Assembly (NCBI GenBank): GCA_002731875.1
Contig: PCCY01000011.1
Location: forward strand, 1-64,000
DNA length: 64,000 nucleotides
DNA from: Roseobacter sp.
Lineage (GTDB): Bacteria; Pseudomonadota; Alphaproteobacteria; Rhodobacterales; Rhodobacteraceae
Direction of reading: 5' to 3'
Positions 47,137-55,525 of the stretch are shown here, piece by piece (position 1 is the first letter of the stretch; each line of letters opens with the position of its first letter). Both the position numbers and the translations under genes were made by a program. The notes under the pieces are model-generated. The model ran no database searches and had not been told where the DNA came from. It saw nothing but the letters and a program-made list of their open reading frames with translations.

Positions 47137-48327
47137 GTGGCTGATATACTGAATAAAAGAGCGTTTGATATACCTGACGGCGTTATCTATCTGGACGGCA
47201 ATTCGCTTGGCCCGTTGCCGCGGGCGGTGCCGCTGCGTGTGCAGCAGATGTTGACCGACGAGTGGGGCAAGCTGCTGATTGGCGGGTGGAACAAGGCCAG
47301 TTGGATGGATCAGCCGATGCGGGTGGGCAATATGGTTGCGCGGATCATCGGGGCCGCTGAGGGATCGGTCGTGATGGGCGACACCTTGTCGATCAAGGTG
47401 TTTCAGGCAGTGTCATCCGCGCTGAAATTGCGCAGCGATCGGCGGGTGATTTTAAGCGATACCGGTAATTTCCCGTCGGATCTGTATATGGTCGAGGGAC
47501 TGGTGAAACTGCTCGACCAAGGGTACGAGCTGCGCACGGTGGCACCCGAAGAGGTCATGCAGGCCATCGGAGATGACGTGGCCGTGGTAATGTTGACCGA
47601 GGTTGATTACCGTACGGGACGTAAACACGACATGAGAACGGTCACCCAGCAGGCGCAAGCAGCGGGCGCGATTATGGTGTGGGATCTTGCGCATTCGGCC
47701 GGCGCGGTGCCAGTAGATATGACCGGGTCGAACGCCGAATTCGCGGTTGGCTGTACCTACAAGTACCTCAACGGCGGCCCCGGCGCGCCGGGATTCATTT
47801 ATGTACGGCCCGATTTGGCGGATGCCGTCCAACCTGCGTTGGCTGGCTGGCTGGGGCATCGACAACCATTTGATTTTGAATTGAATTATGCACCGGGCAG
47901 CGGAATCGAACGCATGCGGGTCGGCACGCCTCCGGTTATCCAGTTAACGGCGCTAGAGACCGCGATGGAGCTGTGGCAGGACGTGGACATGGATCGCCTG
48001 CGCGCCGCTTCGATCACCTTGCAGGAACAGTTCATCACAGAGATAGAGCGCGACGTACCCCAGCTGACCCTGGCGAGCCCGCGCGACCCGACCATGCGGG
48101 GGTCACAAGTGTCTTGGCAGTTCGATCACGGCTATGCGGCGATGCAAGCTGTCATCGACCGAGGTGTGATCGGCGATTTCCGAGCACCCGATATCATGCG
48201 CTTTGGATTTACGCCGCTGTACATCGACGGGGGCGACGTGACCGCTGCGGTCAAGGTGATTTCCGACGTGATGAACAACGATTTGTGGAACGAGGACAAG
48301 TATAAGGTGAAATCCAGGGTAACCTAG
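47137..48327 (+). CDS. kynU: Kynureninase
   Basis: A 396-residue PLP enzyme with GTG start. It shows the N-terminal YLDGNSLGPLPRAVP, substrate loop LIGGWNKASWMDQP, VWDLAHSAGAVPVDM (PLP-contacting Asp) and the Schiff-base Lys in GCTYKYLNGGPGAPGF. It cleaves kynurenine to anthranilate and alanine. With kynA it supplies anthranilate to the ligase; the intervening formamidase kynB is not in this window. Confidence 0.95.
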   Translation: MADILNKRAFDIPDGVIYLDGNSLGPLPRAVPLRVQQMLTDEWGKLLIGGWNKASWMDQPMRVGNMVARIIGAAEGSVVMGDTLSIKVFQAVSSALKLRSDRRVILSDTGNFPSDLYMVEGLVKLLDQGYELRTVAPEEVMQAIGDDVAVVMLTEVDYRTGRKHDMRTVTQQAQAAGAIMVWDLAHSAGAVPVDMTGSNAEFAVGCTYKYLNGGPGAPGFIYVRPDLADAVQPALAGWLGHRQPFDFELNYAPGSGIERMRVGTPPVIQLTALETAMELWQDVDMDRLRAASITLQEQFITEIERDVPQLTLASPRDPTMRGSQVSWQFDHGYAAMQAVIDRGVIGDFRAPDIMRFGFTPLYIDGGDVTAAVKVISDVMNNDLWNEDKYKVKSRVT

Positions 48328-48419
48328 GGACCTTTGCTTGACGCCCCCGTCACAAACGGCACTGTAAGATTTGTAAATCGGGCCCGCATCATGAGGTCCA
48401 AACACCAAGGGAGAGAGAA

Positions 48420-49565
48420 ATGAAGATTAAATCACTTATCGCTGCGGTTTCCATCGCAGCACTGGGCAGCGGTGCTGCATGGGCAGACGCCCATTCAAGC
48501 AAGGTCAAGGTCGGCATGATCACGACCCTGTCCGGCGGCGGTGCCGGGCTTGGCATTGATGTGCGCGACGGTTTCATGTTGGCGGCCAAAGGCAACGAAA
48601 ATTTGGAACTGGTGATCGAAGATGATCAGCGCAAGCCGGATATTGCCGTACAATTGGCCGACAAGCTGATCCAGTCCGAGAAAGTGGATGTGCTCACTGG
48701 CATCATCTGGTCAAACCTGGCGATGGCTGTGGTTCCGGCTGCGACGGCGCAAGGAAAATTCTACTTGTCGCCGAATGCCGGACCCTCGGCGCTGGCCGGC
48801 AAGGGGTGCAGCCCGCTGTACTTCAACGTGGCTTGGCAAAATGACGCGTTCAACGAAGCCGCCGGGGCGTGGGCCAACGAAAACGGTATCAAGAAGGTGT
48901 TCTTGATGGCCCCGAACTATCCGGCCGGGCAGGATATGATCGCCGGCTTCAAACGGACGTACAAAGGCGATGTGGTCGAAGAGGTTTATACCAAGCTCGG
49001 CCAGACCGACTATGCCGCTGAGATTGCACAAATGCGAGCATCTGATGCTGATACTATCTATTTTTTCCTGCCTGGCGGCATGGGAATATCATTTATGAAA
49101 CAATATGCGGGTTCTGGCGTTGACAAGGCAGTCATGGGCCCAGCCTTCAGTTTCGACCAGGGTATTCTGGGCGCAATCGGGGATGCGGCCCTGGGCGTCA
49201 AGAACACGTCGCATTGGTCCAAGGACATCGACAACGAGGCCAACAAGAAATTCGTCGCCGATTTCCAGGCTGAATACGGTCGCTTGCCATCGCTATATGC
49301 AGCGCAGGGCTACGACACGGCGTTGCTGCTGCAAAGTGCCATGGGCAAGGCCGACGTAAAAGACGCGGCCGCGTTCCAAGCTGCCTTGGAAGAAGCTGAT
49401 TTTGCGTCGGTTCGCGGAAAATTCGCGTTCGCGCCCAATCACCACCCGATCCAGGATATCTTCATGCGCGAAGTGGTCAAGGAAGGTGATGTGGTAACCA
49501 ATAAAGTGATCGGTGTCGCATCTCCGGATCATCAGGATGTCTATGGCGCCGAGTGCAAGATGTAA
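48420..49565 (+). CDS. Branched-chain-type ABC transporter substrate-binding protein
   Basis: A 381-residue periplasmic protein with signal peptide (MKIKSLIAAVSIAALGSGAAWA-DA) and a LivJ-type fold (KVGMITTLSGGGAGLGIDVRDGF). The start follows GGGAGAGAG. Within the aromatic cluster it probably binds an aromatic compound such as kynurenine, anthranilate or an aromatic amino acid rather than leucine; specificity is inferred. It is followed by a strong intra-operon hairpin. Confidence 0.85.
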   Translation: MKIKSLIAAVSIAALGSGAAWADAHSSKVKVGMITTLSGGGAGLGIDVRDGFMLAAKGNENLELVIEDDQRKPDIAVQLADKLIQSEKVDVLTGIIWSNLAMAVVPAATAQGKFYLSPNAGPSALAGKGCSPLYFNVAWQNDAFNEAAGAWANENGIKKVFLMAPNYPAGQDMIAGFKRTYKGDVVEEVYTKLGQTDYAAEIAQMRASDADTIYFFLPGGMGISFMKQYAGSGVDKAVMGPAFSFDQGILGAIGDAALGVKNTSHWSKDIDNEANKKFVADFQAEYGRLPSLYAAQGYDTALLLQSAMGKADVKDAAAFQAALEEADFASVRGKFAFAPNHHPIQDIFMREVVKEGDVVTNKVIGVASPDHQDVYGAECKM

Positions 49566-49573
49566 GACAAGAC

Positions 49574-49600
49574 GCTGTGCCCCTGAAAACGGGGCGCAGC
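49574..49600 (+). promoter_or_regulatory. Intra-operon stem-loop after the binding-protein gene
   Basis: A 10-base-pair stem (GCTGTGCCCC / GGGGCGCAGC, one G-T pair) closes a seven-base loop, nine bases after the stop codon. No T-run. It probably stabilises the binding-protein mRNA and limits transcription into the permeases. Confidence 0.65.
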
Positions 49601-49649
49601 GATCCTGTGAACTGTTACGCTGCATGAAAATGCCTGAGAAAGCCCCCAT

Positions 49650-50567
49650 ATGTCGTTGATATTGCTTATTGAACAGGTGCTGAACGGGATTCAGTTCGGG
49701 GTAATGCTTTTCCTGATGGCTGCCGGTTTGACGTTGATTTTCGGCGTCATGGGGTTGATTAACCTTGCCCATGGTTCGCTTTACATGGTCGGGGCGTTTG
49801 CCGCTGCCGCGGTCGCCGGGTGGACGGGGTCGTTTGCGCTTGCGTTGATCGCGGCACTTGCCGCTGCCGCTGCCGCCGGCGCGCTGGTAGAGCTGTTGGT
49901 GATCCGCCGTCTCTACGACCGCGACCACCTGGATCAGGTCCTGGCGACTTTTGCGCTGATCCTGATCTTTTCGGAAGGTACCCGCTATATCTTTGGGTCT
50001 TTCCCCTTGTTCCTTGATATTCCCGCAGCTTTGTCGGGGCCGGTCCTGCTGCCCGGGGGCATTTTGTATCCGCTGTACCGGTTGGTGATCATCGCCGTTG
50101 GCCTTTTGGTTGCCGCCGGCCTGTTTGTTTTGATCGCGAAAACCCGTATCGGCATCCAGATAAGAGCAGGCGAAGCAGATCGCGAAATGATTGCAGCGCT
50201 CGGCGTCGATATCTCCAAGCTTTACACACTGGTGTTTGCCTTGGGTGCGGCGCTGGCCGGTTTGGCCGGTGCTTTGGTCGGGGCAATCCAGTCGGTGCAG
50301 GTGGGAATGGGAGAACCCGTTTTGATCCTTGCCTTCGTCGTCATTGTCATTGGCGGGATCGGATCGATCAAGGGGGCTTTGATCGGTGCGCTGCTTGTCG
50401 GATTAACAGACACGTTGGGCGGTGCCCTGCTTCCGACACTTTTCGCGACCTTCATGGAGCCGTCTTCGGCCAACACCATTGGGTCAGCTGTGGCGTCGAT
50501 GGCGATTTACATTCTGATGGCGGGTGTCTTGCTTTTCAAACCCTCTGGCCTGTTCGGAGCGACGTAA
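49650..50567 (+). CDS. Branched-chain-type ABC transporter permease (LivH-like)
   Basis: A 305-residue permease with about eight membrane segments; the LivH-type N-terminus is LLIEQVLNGIQFGVMLFLMAAGLTLIFGVMGLINLAHGS. The conserved cytoplasmic loop is IGIQIRAGEADREMIAALGVD. It is the first of two permeases and ends one base before the next gene's ATG. Confidence 0.87.
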   Translation: MSLILLIEQVLNGIQFGVMLFLMAAGLTLIFGVMGLINLAHGSLYMVGAFAAAAVAGWTGSFALALIAALAAAAAAGALVELLVIRRLYDRDHLDQVLATFALILIFSEGTRYIFGSFPLFLDIPAALSGPVLLPGGILYPLYRLVIIAVGLLVAAGLFVLIAKTRIGIQIRAGEADREMIAALGVDISKLYTLVFALGAALAGLAGALVGAIQSVQVGMGEPVLILAFVVIVIGGIGSIKGALIGALLVGLTDTLGGALLPTLFATFMEPSSANTIGSAVASMAIYILMAGVLLFKPSGLFGAT

Positions 50568-50568
50568 A

Positions 50569-51552
50569 ATGGCACGCGAACCCCTTATCAACATTATACT
50601 ATTTGCATTGTTCCCCGTCACAGCAGGTGTTGCGATGGTGCTGGACGAGCCGTTCATCATCACGCTGATGACCAAGGCGGCGATCCTGGCTTTGGCAGGG
50701 GTCGGATTGAATATCGCTCTGGGGCTTGGTGGGTTGGTCAGCTTTGGACATGCCGCGTTTTTCGGCATCGGTGGGTATGCGATGGGGGTTCTTGCCAGCC
50801 ATGCCCAAAGTTATACGCCGATAATGGAAACCCCGATCCTGATCGAGGGGACCAAATCCATGTTGGTGATATGGGGGGTCGCGGTTGTGGCGGCTGCATT
50901 GGCCGCTTTGCTCATCGGGGTTCTCAGCCTGCGTACCACCGGCGTGTATTTCATTATGATCACGCTCGCCTTTGGTCAGATGCTTTATTACTTTGCGATA
51001 TCGTGGCCCGCCTACGGAGGTGAAGACGGGTTGTCGATTTACATTCGCAACGACTTTCCCGGTCTCAACACACTCGACCCGATCCAGTTTTTCGCAATCG
51101 CCTTCACGGTGCTTGCAGCGGTGCTGTTCATTGCCGGGCGTCTGGCCAAAGCACCGTTCGGGCTGGCGTTGTCTGCCGCGCGTCAAAATCCCGAACGTGT
51201 CGAAACTGTCGGAGTCGCGCCGTTTCGGCTGCGTCTGGTGGCGTTTATCATTTCGGGGGCGGTCACCGGTTTGGCAGGGGCGCTGTTTGCCGATCTTAAC
51301 CGCTTTGTCAGCCCCACGATGTTCAGCTGGCAAACCAGCGGAGAGATCATGATATTCGTCATTCTGGGCGGCGTGGGCCGATTGTTCGGGCCGGTCGCGG
51401 GGGCGGCTCTTTTCATCTTGCTGGAACATGTTTTGGGGGGTCTCAGCGATTTCTGGCACGTGTACCTCGGGCTGCTGCTGCTGTTGGTGGTGCTGTTCGC
51501 CCGTGGCGGATTGATCGGCACGCTTGCTGGCAAGGAGACAGCCCATGACTGA
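50569..51552 (+). CDS. Branched-chain-type ABC transporter permease (LivM-like)
   Basis: A 327-residue permease with about eight to nine membrane segments and the LivM hallmark LGLGGLVSFGHAAFFGIGGYAMG. The ATP-binding partner loop is LALSAARQNPERVETVGV. The start ATG overlaps the tail of the livH stop (TAAAATG). It overlaps the ATPase gene by eight bases. Confidence 0.87.
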   Translation: MAREPLINIILFALFPVTAGVAMVLDEPFIITLMTKAAILALAGVGLNIALGLGGLVSFGHAAFFGIGGYAMGVLASHAQSYTPIMETPILIEGTKSMLVIWGVAVVAAALAALLIGVLSLRTTGVYFIMITLAFGQMLYYFAISWPAYGGEDGLSIYIRNDFPGLNTLDPIQFFAIAFTVLAAVLFIAGRLAKAPFGLALSAARQNPERVETVGVAPFRLRLVAFIISGAVTGLAGALFADLNRFVSPTMFSWQTSGEIMIFVILGGVGRLFGPVAGAALFILLEHVLGGLSDFWHVYLGLLLLLVVLFARGGLIGTLAGKETAHD

Positions 51553-52300
51553 ACCGGTGCTTGAAGTATCCCATCTGAAGAAGCGCTTTGGTGCACTGAA
51601 AGCCACGGATGACGTATCGCTTACGTTGATGCCCAACGAGATCCACGCCTTGATCGGCCCCAACGGCGCGGGCAAATCGACGCTGATCAAGCAGATTGCA
51701 GGCGGGCTGCGATCAGATAGTGGCACGGTCGAATTTGCGGGGCGGGATGTGACCGCCCTGGGCACTGTCGCCCGGGCGCGGGCGGGGCTGGGGCGCACGT
51801 TTCAGATCTCGTCCCTGGCGATGGAATATACCGTTTTGCAAAATACCGTCTTGGGTGCCTTGGGGCGCGACGGACACGTGATGAGGTTTTTCCAGCCGGT
51901 CATGAAGAACCGCAAGCTGGTTGATCAGGGCATGGCTGCCCTGACGCGGGTCGGGATGGCGGATCTTGCCACCAAGCGCACCGCCGATCTGTCACACGGG
52001 CAGCGCCGTCTGCTTGAGGTCGCGGTGGCCCTGACGCTCGAGCCGAAGGTATTCTTGATGGACGAACCCATGGCCGGGCTGGGCGCGTCGGGGTCAAAAC
52101 GATTGACTGGTTTTCTGCATACGCTGCGCGCAGAGGCCCCGATACTGCTGGTTGAACATGACATGGATGCGGTCTTTGCCTTGGCTGACCGCATCAGCGT
52201 GTTGGTTTACGGGCAAATCATCGCCACCGGCTCGGCCGACGAAATCCGCCGTGATCCATTGGTCCGCGAGGCCTATCTAGGGGCAGAGGACGCCGCATGA
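51545..52300 (+). CDS. Branched-chain-type ABC transporter ATP-binding protein (LivG-like)
   Basis: A 251-residue ATPase with start MTEPVLEVSHLKKRFG. Walker A is GPNGAGKST, signature LSHGQRRLLEVAVAL (a Ser-His variant of LSGGQ typical of LivG), Walker B VFLMDEPMAGLG, and switch His LVEHDMDAVF. It overlaps LivF by four bases. Confidence 0.88.
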   Translation: MTEPVLEVSHLKKRFGALKATDDVSLTLMPNEIHALIGPNGAGKSTLIKQIAGGLRSDSGTVEFAGRDVTALGTVARARAGLGRTFQISSLAMEYTVLQNTVLGALGRDGHVMRFFQPVMKNRKLVDQGMAALTRVGMADLATKRTADLSHGQRRLLEVAVALTLEPKVFLMDEPMAGLGASGSKRLTGFLHTLRAEAPILLVEHDMDAVFALADRISVLVYGQIIATGSADEIRRDPLVREAYLGAEDAA

Positions 52301-52986
52301 GTTTTCTGGATCTTCAAGGCATTACAGCATCATACGGGCCTTCGCAGGCGTTGTTCGGCGTTGATATCCAACTGGAGCGCGGCGAAGTCTGTGCCTTGAT
52401 GGGCCGCAACGGTATGGGCAAATCGTCAACGATCAAGGTGATCTGCCGGATGCTGAAGCACAATGGCGGAACACTGCATTTCGACGGGCGCGATCTGGCC
52501 GCCTTGTCCAGTCATCGCGCGGCGCGTGCGGGCCTGGGGCTGGTACCGGAAGGGCGGCGCTGTTTTGCGCCCTTGACGGTACATGAAAATCTGATCGCCG
52601 CCGCCAGACCGGGGCGGTGGGACTTCGCAGCGGTTTGCGACCTGTTTCCACGGTTGGGTGAACGGCGCGACCAGCTTGCCGGATCTCTGTCCGGTGGCGA
52701 ACAGCAGATGTTGGCGATCGGACGCGCCTTGATGACCAATCCGACTTTGCTGATGCTGGATGAAGCGACCGAAGGCTTGGCCCCGGTGGTGCGGCAAGAG
52801 ATATGGGCCGCCGTCGCGCGATTGAAACGCGACAGTGGCCTGGCCTTGCTGGTGGTTGACAAGTCGCTCGCTGAATTGCGCCACGTTGCCGATCGCGCCG
52901 TCATTCTTGAACGCGGTCGGACAGTTTGGTCAGGCAAGATGGCGGCGGTGGATAACGCTATCGCAGATCAATACCTTGGTGTTTAA
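52297..52986 (+). CDS. Branched-chain-type ABC transporter ATP-binding protein (LivF-like)
   Basis: A 229-residue ATPase: Walker A GRNGMGKSS, signature LSGGEQQMLAIGRAL, Walker B LLMLDEATEGLAP. The switch-loop position reads VVDKSLAEL, where most LivF proteins have VEQ, so there is no His at the H-loop, as is usual in this subfamily. It completes the five-gene transporter. Confidence 0.88.
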   Translation: MSFLDLQGITASYGPSQALFGVDIQLERGEVCALMGRNGMGKSSTIKVICRMLKHNGGTLHFDGRDLAALSSHRAARAGLGLVPEGRRCFAPLTVHENLIAAARPGRWDFAAVCDLFPRLGERRDQLAGSLSGGEQQMLAIGRALMTNPTLLMLDEATEGLAPVVRQEIWAAVARLKRDSGLALLVVDKSLAELRHVADRAVILERGRTVWSGKMAAVDNAIADQYLGV

Positions 52987-53010
52987 CCGCCCGTACGAAA
53001 AGGAAAACCA

Positions 53011-53412
53011 ATGTCTCATCAAGTGATCCAGCCCGAAGGGTGGGCCCCTGCAAAAGGCTATGCCAACGGCATGCTCAGCGCGGACGGGCACCTGTTCGTC
53101 GGTGGCCAAATCGGCTGGACTGCGCAGCAGAAGTTCGAAGCACATGATTTCATCGGGCAAATGAAGCAGGCATTGATGAATATTCGCGATGTGGTCGAAA
53201 CCGCAGGCGGCACCCCCGACGACATCATGCGTCTGACTTGGTACGTAACGGACAAGGCTGAGTACCTTGCCGCACAGGCTGAGGTCGGGCGTGCTTACCG
53301 CGAGGTGATGGGACGGCATTTTCCCGCCATGGCCATGGTAGTTGTCGCGGGATTGATCGAGGATGAAGCCAAGGTCGAGATCGAGGCAACCGCAGTCATT
53401 GCAAAGCGCTAG
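53011..53412 (+). CDS. RidA-family enamine/imine deaminase in the anthranilate cluster
   Basis: A 133-residue YjgF/RidA-fold protein; conserved segments are YANGMLSADGHLFVGGQIGW and the C-terminal AMAMVVVAGLIEDEAKVEIEATAVI. The RidA catalytic Arg position reads VMGRHFPAMAMV, so the usual R-x-x-V region is modified. RidA proteins hydrolyse reactive enamines/imines. The reductase product of 2-aminobenzoyl-CoA retains an enamine nitrogen, so a pathway role as deaminase is attractive but inferred. The stop overlaps that of convergent znuB within CTAG. Confidence 0.8.
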   Translation: MSHQVIQPEGWAPAKGYANGMLSADGHLFVGGQIGWTAQQKFEAHDFIGQMKQALMNIRDVVETAGGTPDDIMRLTWYVTDKAEYLAAQAEVGRAYREVMGRHFPAMAMVVVAGLIEDEAKVEIEATAVIAKR

Positions 53413-54200
53413 CGGCGAAGGGCAGGGGCAACCCCCGCCGATATGGCAAACAGTATCGCGGCAGTGCTGACAATGCTCGGGCCGGTCGGGGTGTCGAAGG
53501 TAAAGGACGCCGCCAGCCCACCCAAGGCCGAAACGGTACCGATGATTGCCGCCATGATGGCCATGGTTTCCGGTGACCGTGAAAAGGGCCGGGCGGCTGC
53601 GGCGGGGATGATCAGCATGGCTGCGATCAGCAATGCGCCAACGACCTTCAAGGCCACGGCGACGGTCAGGGCGAGTGCGAGGGTCAAGAACAGTTGTTCG
53701 CGGCGCGGGTTTACGCCGCTGGCGGTGGCCAGATCGGGGTTGAGTGTGGCCGCGAGCAATGCCTGCCAACGCCAGATCAACAAGGCGACCGAAGCCGCGG
53801 CACCGCCCCAGATGATCAACAGGTCCGTTTTCGTCACCGCCAGAATTTCGCCAAACAGGTAAGCGCTTAGGTCAACACGTTGGTTCGGCAGCAGTGACAC
53901 CGCAACCAGACCGATCGCCAAGGCTCCGTGCGCCATCACTCCCAGCAAGGCATCGGTACTGACGCTGCGCCCGTTCAATCCGCTGACGATCAACGCCATC
54001 GCAAGAGACACAAGCAAGACGCCGCCGAACACCGGCAGCTCAAGAGACAGTGCCAGCGCCACCCCGAGCAATGCCGCATGTGCGGTCGCATCGCCGAAAT
54101 ACGCCATACGTCGCCAGACGACAAAACACCCCAAGGGTGCCGCGGCCAGCGCTACCCCTATACCTGCCAGACCCGCGCGGATTAAGAAGTCATCCAGCAT
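53409..54200 (-). CDS. znuB: Zinc ABC transporter permease
   Basis: A 263-residue ABC-3-type permease with about eight membrane segments. Start MLDDFLIRAGLAGIGVALAAAP overlaps znuC by 11 bases; the conserved WRRMAYFGDATAHAALLGVAL segment is present. It is the last gene of the zur-znuC-znuB operon and forms the zinc channel. Confidence 0.9.
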   Translation of the reverse strand: MLDDFLIRAGLAGIGVALAAAPLGCFVVWRRMAYFGDATAHAALLGVALALSLELPVFGGVLLVSLAMALIVSGLNGRSVSTDALLGVMAHGALAIGLVAVSLLPNQRVDLSAYLFGEILAVTKTDLLIIWGGAAASVALLIWRWQALLAATLNPDLATASGVNPRREQLFLTLALALTVAVALKVVGALLIAAMLIIPAAAARPFSRSPETMAIMAAIIGTVSALGGLAASFTFDTPTGPSIVSTAAILFAISAGVAPALRR

Positions 54201-54945
54201 CGTGAGCCTCGTGTTTATGGTGATGATCATGATCATGGTCGTGTGAATGGGTATGCTCGTGACGGTAAAGGGCAAGCGCCCCTTGGGTGCCTGTGCCGAA
54301 CAATGCGCGGTACTCTGGCGCGTCCGCGACGATTTCGGGCGTACCTTCGCAGCACACATGACCGTTCAGGCACAACACACGATCCGATGCGGCCATGACA
54401 ACATGCAGATCGTGGCTGACCATCAGCACCGCGCATCCCATTTCGCTGCGCACGTCTTCAATTTGGCGGTAGAACGCAGCCGAACCGGGTTGATCCAGTC
54501 CTTGCGTCGCCTCGTCGAGGATCAGAATATCGGGTTTATCCAGCAGTGCACGCGCTAGCAATACGCGCTGGAACTGGCCTCCGGATAGATCGGCCATCTG
54601 TTTTCTGGCAAGGTCGGTCACCCCTGCCTGGGTCAGCGCCGTGGCAACGACGGCACCGGTTTTACGCCTTGGCAAATTCAGAAAACCCCGCACGGTCAGG
54701 GGAAGAGTAGCGTCAATTTGCAGTTTTTGCGGCACATATCCGATGCGCAATTCGGGTGCGCGGGTCACGCTGCCGCTGGTGGGTTTAAGCGCGCCGATCA
54801 GGACTCGAAGCAAGCTTGACTTGCCTGATCCGTTCGGACCGACGATTGTGACGATCTCACCTGCTTCGATGGCAATGTTGACGTCTTCCAACACCATCTG
54901 GCCATTAAGACGCAGGGTAAGATTATGGGTGGAAATCAGGCTCAA
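54190..54945 (-). CDS. znuC: Zinc ABC transporter ATP-binding protein
   Basis: A 251-residue ATPase: Walker A GPNGSGKSSL, signature LSGGQFQRVLLARAL, Walker B ILILDEATQGLDQ. The C-terminus is His-rich (HEHTHSHDHDHDHHHKHEAH), a likely zinc-binding tail. The start is taken as the TTG at 54945, which overlaps the zur stop (TTGA); a GTG at 54978 is the alternative. Translationally coupled to zur. Confidence 0.9.
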   Translation of the reverse strand: MSLISTHNLTLRLNGQMVLEDVNIAIEAGEIVTIVGPNGSGKSSLLRVLIGALKPTSGSVTRAPELRIGYVPQKLQIDATLPLTVRGFLNLPRRKTGAVVATALTQAGVTDLARKQMADLSGGQFQRVLLARALLDKPDILILDEATQGLDQPGSAAFYRQIEDVRSEMGCAVLMVSHDLHVVMAASDRVLCLNGHVCCEGTPEIVADAPEYRALFGTGTQGALALYRHEHTHSHDHDHDHHHKHEAHDAG

Positions 54946-55427
54946 GAGGCCGCGTCCTGAGCTTGGCAAGCGGGACACAGCCCCTGCGCCTCGACGACGG
55001 TGTGTTCGATATGGAAACCGGCGGCCCGTGCGGCATCCCCCAAGCGGCCCTGGGTCATCGCCGTATCGCTTTCGGCCACTGATTGACAGCTGCGGCAGAT
55101 CAGGAATGCGGGCGTATGGTCAGCCCCCAGATGAGTGCATGCAATATAGGCGTTGAGCGCTTCAATCCGGTGGGCAAATCCTGCCTTGACCAAAAAATCC
55201 AGCGCCCGGTACGCGATAGGGGGCTGAGCCCCCAGACCTTCGGCTGAAAGCTGCGCCAGTATATCGTAGGCTCCAAGTGCCCGATGTTCCGCCAGAAGCA
55301 GCTCGAGAACGCGACGACGTACCGGCGTGAGGCGCAGGTCGAAAGCAGCGCAGCGGGCCTCTGCGGCAGATATCGCGCTGTTTACACAATCGCTGTGATC
55401 GTGGGCTTTGAATCCAAGGTCAGACAT
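54942..55427 (-). CDS. zur: Zinc uptake regulator (Fur family)
   Basis: A 161-residue Fur-family repressor: winged helix LTPVRRRVLELLLAEHRALGAYDIL and GAQPPIAYRALDFLVKAGFAHRIEALNAYIAC. There are zinc-binding Cys pairs CRSCQS and a C-terminal CPACQ. With zinc bound it would repress both its own operon and divergent znuA through the palindrome between them. The ribosome site is GAGAGG. Confidence 0.92.
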   Translation of the reverse strand: MSDLGFKAHDHSDCVNSAISAAEARCAAFDLRLTPVRRRVLELLLAEHRALGAYDILAQLSAEGLGAQPPIAYRALDFLVKAGFAHRIEALNAYIACTHLGADHTPAFLICRSCQSVAESDTAMTQGRLGDAARAAGFHIEHTVVEAQGLCPACQAQDAAS

Positions 55428-55469
55428 TACTGCGCCTCTCCGGTCAGTTTATGGCGTTCCGGTGTTGAT

Positions 55470-55505
55470 ATGTTATAACATACACTATATCAATGTTATA
55501 TTCAT
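55470..55505. promoter_or_regulatory. Zur boxes between zur and znuA
   Basis: A perfect 12-base palindrome ATGTTATAACAT (55470-55481) matches the alphaproteobacterial Zur-box core. A second imperfect copy, ATGTTATATTCAT (55493-55505), lies 11 bases on. They fill the intergenic region and should repress both divergent units when zinc is plentiful. Confidence 0.82.
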
Positions 55506-55525
55506 TTGCAAGAAGGGTGTTGGCG

